From: Clostridium sp. D33t1_170424_F3
GTDB taxonomy: Bacteria; Bacillota; Clostridia; Oscillospirales; Acutalibacteraceae
DNA length: 64,000 bases
Direction: 5' to 3'
Assembly: GCF_015667585.1 (NCBI RefSeq)
Contig: NZ_JADPEG010000015.1
Coordinates: forward strand, 1-64,000
Shown here: piece by piece, positions 24,933 through 33,226 of the stretch
How the letters are laid out: every line of letters starts with the position of its first letter
Numbering within the stretch: the stretch's first letter is position 1
Program-made: the position numbers and the translations under genes
The notes under the pieces: model-generated
The model's input: only the letters and a program-made list of their open reading frames with translations
What the model was told of the DNA's origin: nothing
Database searches by the model: none

Positions 24933-25602
24933 TTGGGTGCAGCGCAGGCTTTTGCCTGCGCTGTCGTTTATCGGACTCCCAGTCCTGTTCTGTGCAATTG
25001 GATATCTCATTCTGTATTTGTCTGTAGGTTCTCTGCTGGGGACGGCTATGTCCTTTATAGACTTGGCGTTTTTGCAGGAACGCCCGCAGCACCACGCAGA
25101 ATACCAGAATATCTTTGAAGAACAGGCGGAAAGCCGGCCGGATACCGGAAAGCTCAAGGCTTCGGAGATCACGGTCCCCGGCTTTGGCGATCAGTTCGGC
25201 AGGCTTTCCATTGAAGGGACGCAGGTTGATGCCAAACTGTTTTTTGGGGACAGCAACCAGGAGTTTAAGAACGGCGTTGGTGTGTACAACGGCAGCGGTC
25301 TTCCCGGTTATGGAAAAACGGTTCTAGTCGGAGGCCACAACAATACCTTCTTTCATGATCTGGGAGGCGCCCAGGAGGGCGCGGTCATAACCGTTGAAAC
25401 CAATTATGGAACGTATCGCTATGAGGTAACGGAAAGCAGGGTGCTGCAGGCAACCGATCAATCGGCCTATGACCTGGAAGCCACAGAAGAAAATATTGTC
25501 CTGTATACCTGCTATCCGTTTGACGCCTTGGGGCTGACACAGGAGCGGTATTTTGTCTATGGAAGCTACTTGTCGGGGCCGCAGATCGACCTGTATGAAT
25601 AG
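24919..25602 (+). CDS. Sortase (class D-like)
   Basis: 227 residues. ATG 24919 overlaps the preceding gene by 14 bases and has no strong ribosome site, so coupled translation is likely. One membrane segment (about 14-36), then the sortase barrel with catalytic His in VGGHNNTFF, Cys in VLYTCYPFD and Arg in QERYFVYG. The YTCYPF cysteine context is that of class D enzymes. It would attach the neighbouring 24360 product, or others, to the cell wall. A pilus-type class C role is less likely because no pilin genes are present. Confidence 0.9.
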   Translation: MKRHNWVQRRLLPALSFIGLPVLFCAIGYLILYLSVGSLLGTAMSFIDLAFLQERPQHHAEYQNIFEEQAESRPDTGKLKASEITVPGFGDQFGRLSIEGTQVDAKLFFGDSNQEFKNGVGVYNGSGLPGYGKTVLVGGHNNTFFHDLGGAQEGAVITVETNYGTYRYEVTESRVLQATDQSAYDLEATEENIVLYTCYPFDALGLTQERYFVYGSYLSGPQIDLYE

Positions 25603-25612
25603 GAGAGAGCAT

Positions 25613-26500
25613 ATGAATTACGAAAATAAACGCCGTGCCGCATGGGCGGTCAATGGAATCTTTTCGTTCCTGCTCTCGTTCTTTCTGTATCTGGCGGTTC
25701 TTTGCCTGGTGTTCAGTCAGACACTCTTGCAGGAAGGGTTTGCAAGGCAAATCCTGGCGGACAGCCAGTATGTTTCTTTGCTTTCTGAAGAAATACGGGA
25801 TGAATTTATTGCATACGGAGGAGTCGGAGGCTTTGAGGAATCCTTCTGGCAGGAAAAATTTTCACAGATTGTATCGGATGAAATACTGGAAGCGGATGCG
25901 GCCCGCCAACTGCACAGCTTGTACACAGGGACACCCTTGGAGACCAATGAGGAATTGGTTCACTCCAGCTTGTATACGGCTTTTTTAGAAGAAGCAGTCA
26001 GGCGGGGAACCGCTGTTGATGCGGACAAGGAGAATGACCTGCGAAGTTTGGCGGAAACCTGCGCGGAGGTATATGGGGAGGCGGTCCGGATTCCCTATGC
26101 GGACCGGATTGGCGGACTGCTTGTCAAAGCAAAGACGCCGCTGTATACGGGGCTTGCCGTACTTGTATGTCTGTCCGTGTTGTGCGCCGGAATAATCGTA
26201 TGGCTGAATCGAAAAAGCGGCCGGTGTTTTTATTGGCTGTATGGCGGACTGGCCGGTGCGGCGCTTTTATCTGCTGTGCTGCCTTTGGGTATATTGTTTT
26301 CCGGCAAAATTGGCAAAATCGGTATTTTCAGCCAGGCGATGTATGCGTTCAGTACGCAGTTACTGACGAGGACGCTGTATGCATTCCTGCTGGCTGCGGG
26401 AATCCTGTTGCTGCTGGCGATGGTTTTGCTGGTTGTTCAGGGAATATGCCGGGCGGGGAAAAGACCGTCGTTAGAGGCAGAAAATGTATCCGAAAGATAA
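25613..26500 (+). CDS. Four-helix membrane protein of sortase cluster
   Basis: 295 residues; GGAGAGAG precedes ATG 25613, ten bases after the sortase stop. One membrane segment near residues 15-40, an outside domain of about 140 residues rich in Glu/Asp, then three segments near 180-205, 212-238 and 250-275. No family was recognised. Because it closes the exported-protein/sortase group and precedes a terminator, a role in assembly or regulation of that system is inferred only. Confidence 0.7.
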   Translation: MNYENKRRAAWAVNGIFSFLLSFFLYLAVLCLVFSQTLLQEGFARQILADSQYVSLLSEEIRDEFIAYGGVGGFEESFWQEKFSQIVSDEILEADAARQLHSLYTGTPLETNEELVHSSLYTAFLEEAVRRGTAVDADKENDLRSLAETCAEVYGEAVRIPYADRIGGLLVKAKTPLYTGLAVLVCLSVLCAGIIVWLNRKSGRCFYWLYGGLAGAALLSAVLPLGILFSGKIGKIGIFSQAMYAFSTQLLTRTLYAFLLAAGILLLLAMVLLVVQGICRAGKRPSLEAENVSER

Positions 26501-26508
26501 ACAACAAA

Positions 26509-26558
26509 AGAGGGCCTTCCATCGTAGGACAGAAGTACGATGAAAGGCCCTCTTTTTT
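26509..26558 (+). terminator. Intrinsic terminator after sortase cluster
   Basis: Stem AGAGGGCCTT (26509-26518) with AAGGCCCTCT (26544-26553), extended by ATCGTA/TACGAT, followed by a T6 tract. It separates the cluster from the opposing DeoR gene and may act in both directions. Confidence 0.75.
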
Positions 26559-26589
26559 GTTAACGGGTGCGGTTTCGGAAAGCACCCTT

Positions 26590-27348
26590 TTAATCGGCAG
26601 TCAGAATGGAAATCTGATGATCCTCTAAAAATTGAAGGATATCCACCGGTGGGCGGGCATCCGTAACCAGCACATGAATCTGTTCCAGACCACAGTAAGT
26701 GATCAGGGAAGCGGTGTTGTACTTTGTATGATCCGCCAGCAGGAAGACCTGGCGGCTGCGCTGTACAGCCGTGCGCTTGATTTCCGATTCTACCGGGGAG
26801 GAATTGGTGACGCCGCTGGAGATAGAGAAACCAGAGGTTGACAGAAAAGCCTTGCTAATGTTATAGCTTTTCAGTTCCTGTGCCGAGCCTGTATCTGTAA
26901 AGGATAAAGTCTTTCGGTTCAATTGGCCGGAAAGGGCAATTACATTAATATTTGGGTAGGGGATCGCCCGGTATATGATCTCCAAATGGTTGGTCAAAAT
27001 AGTCAGATTGTCCCGTTTGGAGAGCGCTTCAATCATATGTAAGGTCGTCGTGCCGGAGTCAATAAATATAATATCCCCGTCACGCACCTGCTCTGCCGCC
27101 AAAGCGGCGATACGCTTCTTTTCTTCCAGCTGGGCAATATTGCGTTCATCAAAAGAGGTTTGGGCCTTTTGCATCTGAACGGTGATCCCACCGTAAATCT
27201 TTTTGTAGCGGCTGTCTGCCAGAATCTCATCCAGATCCCGCCGGATGGTGCTCTTTGAGACCTGGAAAGATTCGCAGATCTGGTCCAGCGTAACTGTTTT
27301 ATGTTCGTTTATGTATGCTTCAATTTGCTGGATCCTCTGTGAACGCAT
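26590..27348 (-). CDS. DeoR-family transcriptional regulator
   Basis: 252 residues; AAGGGGGG precedes ATG 27348. N-terminal winged helix (VTLDQICESFQVSKSTIRRDL) and a C-terminal DeoRC sensor domain with FIDSGTTTLHM and FLSTSGFSISSGVT. Such proteins sense phosphorylated sugars. The usual adjacent sugar kinase or transporter genes are absent, so the target is not visible. A typical family length argues for an intact gene. Confidence 0.92.
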   Translation of the reverse strand: MRSQRIQQIEAYINEHKTVTLDQICESFQVSKSTIRRDLDEILADSRYKKIYGGITVQMQKAQTSFDERNIAQLEEKKRIAALAAEQVRDGDIIFIDSGTTTLHMIEALSKRDNLTILTNHLEIIYRAIPYPNINVIALSGQLNRKTLSFTDTGSAQELKSYNISKAFLSTSGFSISSGVTNSSPVESEIKRTAVQRSRQVFLLADHTKYNTASLITYCGLEQIHVLVTDARPPVDILQFLEDHQISILTAD

Positions 27349-27491
27349 AGTTGAGCCCCCCTTATCTGCAAGACTCTATTTTTAATCTTTAGTATTATTA
27401 TAATGAAACATATCGAAAAAATCAATTAGAATAATTAAATTTTAGAAAATGAGATAAGTAACCGAATGAAAATATGTTTGTTAATTAAAAA

Positions 27492-27536
27492 AACAAGTGG
27501 AAAGCTCTGTGTAAAAAGAGCTTTCCACTTGTTTTT
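27492..27536. terminator. Terminator of thymidine kinase gene
   Basis: Perfect 17-bp stem (27492-27508 with 27517-27533) with T-tracts on both sides, just past the tdk stop on the minus strand. Confidence 0.75.
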
Positions 27537-27538
27537 CA

Positions 27539-28114
27539 TCAGGGTTTCTTCGCTGTAAGATTTTCGTCCCGCCAGCATCTGTAGCACATACCAAGGTAAC
27601 TTTCATTGCCGCCAATCAGAATTTGCTCACCATCCCGCACGATTTTACCATTCCGGATTCTGGCGTTTACCTCCGCTTTCCGGCCGCAGCGGCAGACAGA
27701 TTTAATCTCGGAGAGGGAGTCGGCCAATTCAAATAAGCGTTTGCTTGCAGGGAACAGATGGGTCTGAAAGTCGGTTTTTAAGCCGAAACAGAGAATGGGA
27801 ATTTGGTCTACCGCCAGGTCTTTCAGCTGTTCTACCTGCTCCGGTGTGAGAAACTGCGCCTCGTCTATAATCCATACCTGGTATTCCGGATGTTGACGGA
27901 ACCAATCCAGTAAATTGATCTTGCCGTCAATGACATAACAGCGTTCTTCTAAACCAATGCGGGATTTGACAAGGCCTGCGCCGTCGTGGTTGTCAATGCT
28001 GGGTTTCAGCAGTGCGACCCGATATCCCTGTTCTTCGTAGTTGAATTTGACCATCAGCGCGTTTGCTGATTTGGAGCTGTTCATCGCGCCGTATTTAAAA
28101 TAGAGTTTTGGCAT
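27539..28114 (-). CDS. tdk: Thymidine kinase
   Basis: 191 residues. ATG 28114 (MPKLYFKYGAM) is used; an upstream ATG at 28141 lacks the family N-terminus. P-loop region KYGAMNSSKSA (GK replaced by SK), Walker B VWIIDEAQFL, and a C-terminal zinc site with CRCG and CYRCW surrounding the lasso GGNESYLG. It phosphorylates thymidine for dTMP salvage. It stands alone, without the prfA gene that often neighbours it in Firmicutes. Confidence 0.93.
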   Translation of the reverse strand: MPKLYFKYGAMNSSKSANALMVKFNYEEQGYRVALLKPSIDNHDGAGLVKSRIGLEERCYVIDGKINLLDWFRQHPEYQVWIIDEAQFLTPEQVEQLKDLAVDQIPILCFGLKTDFQTHLFPASKRLFELADSLSEIKSVCRCGRKAEVNARIRNGKIVRDGEQILIGGNESYLGMCYRCWRDENLTAKKP

Positions 28115-28283
28115 AACAACCTCTTCCCGTTCTTTTCGCATTTTTCCTTATTATATCCGCATTTTCCGAACAATGCAAAAGGAAGGCGCAAGAATGGAAT
28201 CGATTTGTCACAATCCTGTCCACATTGGCATAGTTTATAAGGCGGGGACAACCCCGAGAAAAATAATAATGGAGGGATCGTTG

Positions 28284-28574
28284 ATGTGTTGCAACAACAA
28301 TTGGTGTGGATGCGGAAACAGAGGATGCTATGGAGGAAACGGCGGGGTCGCTGTTCTGCAGGATTATGTACCTGCGGCAGGGGGCTGTGGTATGGCTGTG
28401 GATGCGGTAGGCAGCGGGTGTGGGTGCGCTGCCGCCGTTGCGGAAAACGCTGTTGCCAACGCTAGCGGCTGTGGCTGCGGTTCCAACTGGGGCTGTGGCT
28501 GCGGTGCAAATGCAGGCTGCGGCTGTGGTTCCAGATCGGGCTGCGGTTGTGGCTGTGGCAACTCCTGGTATTAA
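28284..28574 (+). CDS. Cys/Gly-rich small protein of unknown function
   Basis: 96 residues with 17 cysteines, many in GCGCG steps separated by short spacers (SNW, ANA, SRS), opening MCCNNNWCGCG and closing GNSWY. ATG 28284 follows GGAGGG at a proper distance, and a strong terminator follows, so the gene is probably expressed. There is no signal peptide or membrane segment. The spacing suggests metal binding, a cross-linked spore-coat component or a peptide substrate, but none of these is supported by a known family. Antisense frames are also open, a by-product of the repeat structure. Confidence 0.65.
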   Translation: MCCNNNWCGCGNRGCYGGNGGVAVLQDYVPAAGGCGMAVDAVGSGCGCAAAVAENAVANASGCGCGSNWGCGCGANAGCGCGSRSGCGCGCGNSWY

Positions 28575-28604
28575 GCGCAATCGAATCATGCTGCATGATT
28601 GAGA

Positions 28605-28654
28605 GCGGCGCCGCATAAGATGTATTGCAGAAACGGCGCCGCCGCGGCTTTTTT
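28605..28654 (+). terminator. Terminator of the Cys/Gly-rich gene
   Basis: GCGGCGCCG (28605-28613) pairs with CGGCGCCGC (28634-28642), followed by CGCGGC and T6. Confidence 0.65.
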
Positions 28655-28674
28655 GAAAAACTTCCGGATAGCAC

Positions 28675-28703
28675 TTGACTTAATAGGAATTTTTTCCTAT
28701 ACT
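28675..28703 (+). promoter_or_regulatory. Promoter of glycine cleavage operon
   Basis: TTGACT (28675-28680), 17-base spacer, TATACT (28698-28703); transcription would begin near 28710, just before the riboswitch. Confidence 0.7.
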
Positions 28704-28729
28704 TGAAGCAAATAGAATATCTGGGTGAA

Positions 28730-28885
28730 GATACCGGGAGAGACCGTTGACGCGGCGCCGAAGGGGCTATGCAAAAAACTCTCAGGCAAAAGGACCGGTA
28801 TCGGACAAAACTCCGAAAAGCCGCATCGCGGCACCGAAGAAGCAATCCCAATCCGGGAGAATCTTTCAGGTTATATGACGGGGCG
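28730..28885 (+). promoter_or_regulatory. Tandem glycine riboswitch
   Basis: First aptamer 28730-28802: closing stem GATACCGG/CCGGTATC, then GGGAGAGACC, GCGCCGAAGGGGC and ACTCTCAGGCAAAAGGACC, which match the conserved glycine aptamer. Second aptamer about 28806-28885: GGCACCGAAGAAGC and ATCTTTCAGG, with a shorter and weaker P2. The terminator directly behind it (28879-28912) is the expression platform. Known glycine riboswitches of this form turn on gcv genes when glycine is abundant, which fits gcvT downstream. Confidence 0.9.
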
Positions 28886-28912
28886 CACAGTTTTTGTGCG
28901 CCCCGTTTTTTT
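28879..28912 (+). terminator. Riboswitch-controlled terminator
   Basis: 10-bp stem CGGGGCGCAC/GTGCGCCCCG (28879-28888, 28896-28905) and T7. Its left arm touches the closing region of the second aptamer, so ligand-controlled read-through is likely. Confidence 0.8.
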
Positions 28913-28946
28913 GTCCGATTTTGCCCGGAAAAGAAGGAGGTCCATT

Positions 28947-30020
28947 ATGGAGAAGAAAACGCCCCTTTATGAACGGCACGTGGAGTTGGGGGGACGGGTG
29001 GTTCCCTTTGCAGGATTCCTGCTGCCGGTCCAGTACAAAACCGGCGTCATCGCAGAACATATGGCGGTGCGGGAGCATGCCGGGCTATTTGATGTATCCC
29101 ACATGGGGGAGGCCGTTCTGGAAGGCCCTGACGCGGAAAAGAACCTCAATACCATCCTTTCCAATGATTTCTCAGGGATGCCTATCGGCGGCGCGCGCTA
29201 TACCCTGATGCTGAACGAGCGGGGCGGTGTGGTTGACGACCTGATCGTATACCGATGTGGAGAAGAGCGTTTTTTCCTGGTGCTTAACGCGTCCAATACG
29301 GAAAAGGACGTAAGCTGGCTGCGCGGCCATCTGCATGGAGAGGCAGCTTTAGAGGACATTTCCGACCGGACGGCGCAGATTGCCCTGCAGGGACCGGATG
29401 CCAAGGCGATTATTACCAAATTTGTGCCGGAGGAAGCGCTGCCGAAAAAGTATTACTCCTTTGTAGAGCATGTTTCCGTCGCAGGGGTCGACTGCATGAT
29501 CTCCCGCACTGGCTATACAGGCGAATTCGGATACGAGCTGTATATGGACCCGTCCGGTGCGGTCGCCGTTTGGGATGCCCTGTACCGGGAAGGCGCGGTC
29601 CCGTGCGGCCTGGGTGCACGCGACACGTTGCGTTTGGAAGCGGCAATGCCGCTGTACGGCCATGAGCTGGACGACGAGACGGACCCGATTTCCGCCGGCT
29701 TGGGCTTTGCCGTCAAACTGGAAAAGCCGGACTTTATCGGGAAAAGTGCGCTGGCCGCGCGGGGAGAGTCGGCACGCGTCCGTGTGGGGCTGAAGGTTAC
29801 GGGCCGCGGGATTATCCGCGAGCATGAATCCGTTTATATCGGGGAAACAGAAGTCGGAAAGACGACGTCCGGTACGCACTGTCCCTATCTGGGCGCCGGT
29901 TATGCCATGGCGTATCTTGACAGGGCAAATGCGGCGGTTGGAACACAGGTGGAGGTATCTGTGCGGGGCCGCCGGATTGCGGCGGAGGTCGTGCCTCTGC
30001 CGTTTTACAAAAGAGCATAA
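28947..30020 (+). CDS. gcvT: Glycine cleavage system T protein (aminomethyltransferase)
   Basis: 357 residues; AGAAGGAGG precedes ATG 28947. Family signatures include VPFAGFLLPVQY, DVSHMGE, ALQGPDA, SRTGYTGEFGYELY and GARDTLRLEAAMPLYGHEL. It transfers the aminomethyl carbon from the lipoyl arm of GcvH to tetrahydrofolate, releasing ammonia. First gene of a six-gene operon under the glycine riboswitch. Confidence 0.97.
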   Translation: MEKKTPLYERHVELGGRVVPFAGFLLPVQYKTGVIAEHMAVREHAGLFDVSHMGEAVLEGPDAEKNLNTILSNDFSGMPIGGARYTLMLNERGGVVDDLIVYRCGEERFFLVLNASNTEKDVSWLRGHLHGEAALEDISDRTAQIALQGPDAKAIITKFVPEEALPKKYYSFVEHVSVAGVDCMISRTGYTGEFGYELYMDPSGAVAVWDALYREGAVPCGLGARDTLRLEAAMPLYGHELDDETDPISAGLGFAVKLEKPDFIGKSALAARGESARVRVGLKVTGRGIIREHESVYIGETEVGKTTSGTHCPYLGAGYAMAYLDRANAAVGTQVEVSVRGRRIAAEVVPLPFYKRA

Positions 30021-30057
30021 CAAATAGAATAAAATGATTGAACTGGAGGACTTTCAT

Positions 30058-30438
30058 ATGAATATTCCTGAAAATCTGCTGTATCTGGATTCCCACGAAT
30101 GGGTGGAAAAAACAGGCGATACAACTGCCCGAATCGGCCTGACGGACTTTGCGCAAGATCAATTGGGCGATTTGGTGTTTGTCAACCTGCCGGAAGAAGG
30201 CGATTCGGTTGCCGTTGGGGAAAGCTTTGCCGATGTGGAGAGCGTAAAGGCGGTTTCCGACATTTACAGCCCGGTGACGGGAACAGTCGCCGCGATCAAT
30301 GCGGACCTGCTGGACGCGCCGGAAGCGATCAACCAGGACCCGTACGGCGCGTGGTTCATTGAAGTGGCCGATATTACGGAGTATGGCGAGCTGATGGACG
30401 CCGAGGCGTACCAGGCTTTCTGTGAGGAACAGGACTGA
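30058..30438 (+). CDS. gcvH: Glycine cleavage system H protein
   Basis: 126 residues. ATG 30058, behind GGAGGA, gives the normal start MNIPENLLYLDSHEW; an ATG at 30034 lies before the ribosome site. The lipoylated Lys is in ADVESVKAVSD. It shuttles the aminomethyl and reduced lipoyl groups between P, T and L proteins. Confidence 0.97.
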   Translation: MNIPENLLYLDSHEWVEKTGDTTARIGLTDFAQDQLGDLVFVNLPEEGDSVAVGESFADVESVKAVSDIYSPVTGTVAAINADLLDAPEAINQDPYGAWFIEVADITEYGELMDAEAYQAFCEEQD

Positions 30439-30476
30439 TTCTGTCGTTCCAGTACATAAAGAAAGGAATGTGTATC

Positions 30477-31793
30477 ATGGGAAGCTATATTCCATCCACC
30501 GCAGCGCAGCGGCAGGAAATGTTGCGGACAGTCGGCGTTTCCTCTCTGGAGGATCTTTACGCGGATGTCCCGGCGTCCATCCGCCTGCCGGATTTACAGC
30601 TGGAAAAGGGACGGTCAGAGCTGGAAGTTTCCGCCGCCATCCAAAAACTGGCGGAAAAAAATCATGTCTTCGGTTCTGTTTTTCGCGGCGCGGGCGCGTA
30701 TGATCACTATATCCCGGCGATTGTCCGCCGTGTGACCTCCAAAGAGGAGTTTTTGACGGCCTATACGCCGTACCAGGCGGAGATCAGCCAAGGCATCCTC
30801 CAGTCCATTTTTGAATACCAGACGATGATCTGCGAGCTGACCGGCATGGACGCCTCCAATGCTTCGGTATATGACGGCGCGTGCGCCGCCGCGGAGGCCG
30901 CTGCGATGTGCCGCGACCGCAAGCGCAGCCGCGTGTTGATTTCTGCTTCCGCGCATCCGATGGTCGTTCAGACCATCCTGACCTACTGTAAAGGAGCGGA
31001 CGCGGAGGCGGTTCTGGTTCCCGCAAAGGACGGTGCGACGGATCTGGAGGCGCTGCGAGAACTCCTCCGCAATACGGACGCCTGTTTCTACATGCAGCAG
31101 CCCAATTTCAACGGTTTAATTGAGGATGCGGAAGCGCTGGGAGAACTGGTGCATGCTGCCGGTGCAAAGTTCATCATGGGCGTCAATCCGATTGCCGCCG
31201 CGGTCTTGAGAACCCCGCGCGAATGCGGCGCGGATATTGCTGTGGGAGAAGGCCAGCCGCTGGGCATGCCGCTTTCGTTCGGCGGACCGTACCTGGGCTT
31301 TATGGCCTGCACCAAAGAGTTGTTCCGCAAGCTGCCGGGCCGCATTGTGGGCGAGACGGCGGATGCGGCGGGCCGGCGCTGCTATGTGCTGACGTTGCAG
31401 GCGCGCGAGCAGCATATCCGCCGGGAGAAGGCGTCCTCCAATATCTGTTCTAACGAGGCGCTTTGCGCCATGACGGCTTCTGTTTATATGGCGGCGATGG
31501 GCCCCGCGGGGGTGCAGAAGGCGGCAGCGCTTTGCTATTCCAAGGCGCATTACCTGGCAGAGCAGATTTGCGCGATTTCCGGCTTCTCGCTGGCGTACGA
31601 CGCGGAATTTTTCCATGAGTTTATCACAAAGACCTCGATTCCGGCGGAGCAGTTGCTCGCAGTGCTGGAGAAAAATGATATTCTGGGCGGCCTGCCGGTG
31701 GAAAATGACATCCTCTGGTGTGCAACCGAAAAGAATACGAAGGAACAGATGGACCGGCTGGTCGCATTGCTGAAGGAGGCGGCGAGCGTATGA
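30477..31793 (+). CDS. gcvPA: Glycine dehydrogenase (decarboxylating) subunit 1
   Basis: 438 residues from ATG 30477 (MGSYIPST), with AAAGGA upstream; an ATG at 30468 is less well placed. GAGAYDHYIPAIVR and the EYQTMICELTGMDASNASVYDG segment are signatures of the N-terminal half of split P protein. It forms the PLP enzyme with GcvPB, whose gene overlaps it by four bases (ATGA). Confidence 0.97.
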   Translation: MGSYIPSTAAQRQEMLRTVGVSSLEDLYADVPASIRLPDLQLEKGRSELEVSAAIQKLAEKNHVFGSVFRGAGAYDHYIPAIVRRVTSKEEFLTAYTPYQAEISQGILQSIFEYQTMICELTGMDASNASVYDGACAAAEAAAMCRDRKRSRVLISASAHPMVVQTILTYCKGADAEAVLVPAKDGATDLEALRELLRNTDACFYMQQPNFNGLIEDAEALGELVHAAGAKFIMGVNPIAAAVLRTPRECGADIAVGEGQPLGMPLSFGGPYLGFMACTKELFRKLPGRIVGETADAAGRRCYVLTLQAREQHIRREKASSNICSNEALCAMTASVYMAAMGPAGVQKAAALCYSKAHYLAEQICAISGFSLAYDAEFFHEFITKTSIPAEQLLAVLEKNDILGGLPVENDILWCATEKNTKEQMDRLVALLKEAASV

Positions 31794-33226
31794 AACTGAT
31801 TTTTGAAAAGAGCGTTCCGGGAAGGGCCTGTACGCTTCTGCCGGACTGCGACGTCCCCATGGCGGCGCTTCCGGAAGCGTTTGCGCGGAAAGCGCTGCTG
31901 CACCTGCCGGAGCTTTCCGAAACGGATATCAGCCGCCACTATACAGAACTGGCAAAATGTGTGCACGGCGTGAACGACGGATTTTACCCCCTCGGCTCCT
32001 GCACAATGAAATACAATCCCGCGCTGAATGAGGAGATGGCCGGGCTGGCGGGTTTTACCGGCGTGCATCCGCTCCAGCCGGAGCATACGGTTCAGGGAAG
32101 TCTGGAGGTGCTGGCGAAGGCGGAGGAAATCCTCTGCAAGGTGACGGGCATGGATACCATGACGTTTCAGCCGGCGGCGGGCGCACACGGCGAACTGACA
32201 GGACTTCTGCTGATTAAGGCGTATCACCGTGCGCGCGGCGACGCCCGGCGCACGAAGATCATTGTGCCGGATTCGGCGCACGGCACCAATCCCGCATCCG
32301 CATCAATGACGGGCTTTACCGTGGTGAACATTCCCTCCGGCGCGGATGGCTGCGTGGATTTGGAAAAACTCCGCGCGGCGGTGGGGCCGGATACCGCGGG
32401 ACTGATGCTGACCAATCCCAATACCTTGGGGCTCTTTGATAAAAATATTCTGGAGATCACCCAAATTGTACACGAGGCGGGCGGTCTGAATTACTACGAC
32501 GGGGCGAATTTAAACGCGGTCATGGGTGTGGCGCGCCCGGGCGATATGGGGTTCGACGTGGTGCATTTGAATCTGCATAAGACCTTTTCCACCCCGCACG
32601 GCGGCGGCGGACCGGGCTCCGGTGCGGTGGGCGCCAAAAGCTTGCTCGCGCCGTTCCTGCCGAACCGCCATGTGGTGCGTCAGGGTGAATCCTACGCCTT
32701 TGAGGATGCGGCGCAGACCATTGGCAGTGTCAAGGCGTTTTACGGCAATTTCCTGGTGGTGGTGCGGGCTCTGTGCTACATGCTGGTGCTGGGGGAGGAT
32801 GGGATGCGCGATGCGTCCCAGATGGCCGTCCTGAACGCAAACTATTTGAAGAAGCTGCTGGAACCGCATTGCGAGGTGGCGAACGAAGGCGTCTGCATGC
32901 ATGAGTTTGTCCTTACATTGGAAAAGCTGAAAAAGGAAACCGGCGTATCCGCTATGGACGTAGCGAAGTCCATGCTGGATTACGGAATGCATCCGCCCAC
33001 CATGTATTTTCCGCTGATTGTCCATGAGGCGCTGATGCTGGAACCGACGGAGACGGAATCCAAGGAGACGCTGGACTGGGCTGCGGGCGTCATCGCGGAA
33101 ATCCTGGAAAAGGCGCATAGCGATCCGGAGGCGCTGCATAACGCGCCGGTTACCACGCCGGTCGGCCGGCCGGACGAGGTGGCGGCGGCGCGCAACCCGA
33201 AGCTGCGGGCTGTTTTCAATGATTAA
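31790..33226 (+). CDS. gcvPB: Glycine dehydrogenase (decarboxylating) subunit 2
   Basis: 478 residues; start overlaps gcvPA. The PLP-binding Lys lies in HLNLHKTFSTPHGGGGPG, and FYPLGSCTMKYNP and PDSAHGTNPASA are family motifs. It decarboxylates glycine and passes the aminomethyl group to GcvH. The split-P form is usual for Firmicutes. The end overlaps lplA by eight bases. Confidence 0.97.
   Translation: MKLIFEKSVPGRACTLLPDCDVPMAALPEAFARKALLHLPELSETDISRHYTELAKCVHGVNDGFYPLGSCTMKYNPALNEEMAGLAGFTGVHPLQPEHTVQGSLEVLAKAEEILCKVTGMDTMTFQPAAGAHGELTGLLLIKAYHRARGDARRTKIIVPDSAHGTNPASASMTGFTVVNIPSGADGCVDLEKLRAAVGPDTAGLMLTNPNTLGLFDKNILEITQIVHEAGGLNYYDGANLNAVMGVARPGDMGFDVVHLNLHKTFSTPHGGGGPGSGAVGAKSLLAPFLPNRHVVRQGESYAFEDAAQTIGSVKAFYGNFLVVVRALCYMLVLGEDGMRDASQMAVLNANYLKKLLEPHCEVANEGVCMHEFVLTLEKLKKETGVSAMDVAKSMLDYGMHPPTMYFPLIVHEALMLEPTETESKETLDWAAGVIAEILEKAHSDPEALHNAPVTTPVGRPDEVAAARNPKLRAVFND

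Noticed and set aside
28173-28283. Upstream extension of the Cys/Gly-rich protein
   Set aside because: The frame is open, but the GGAGGG ribosome site lies directly before ATG 28284 and the upstream part has unrelated composition.
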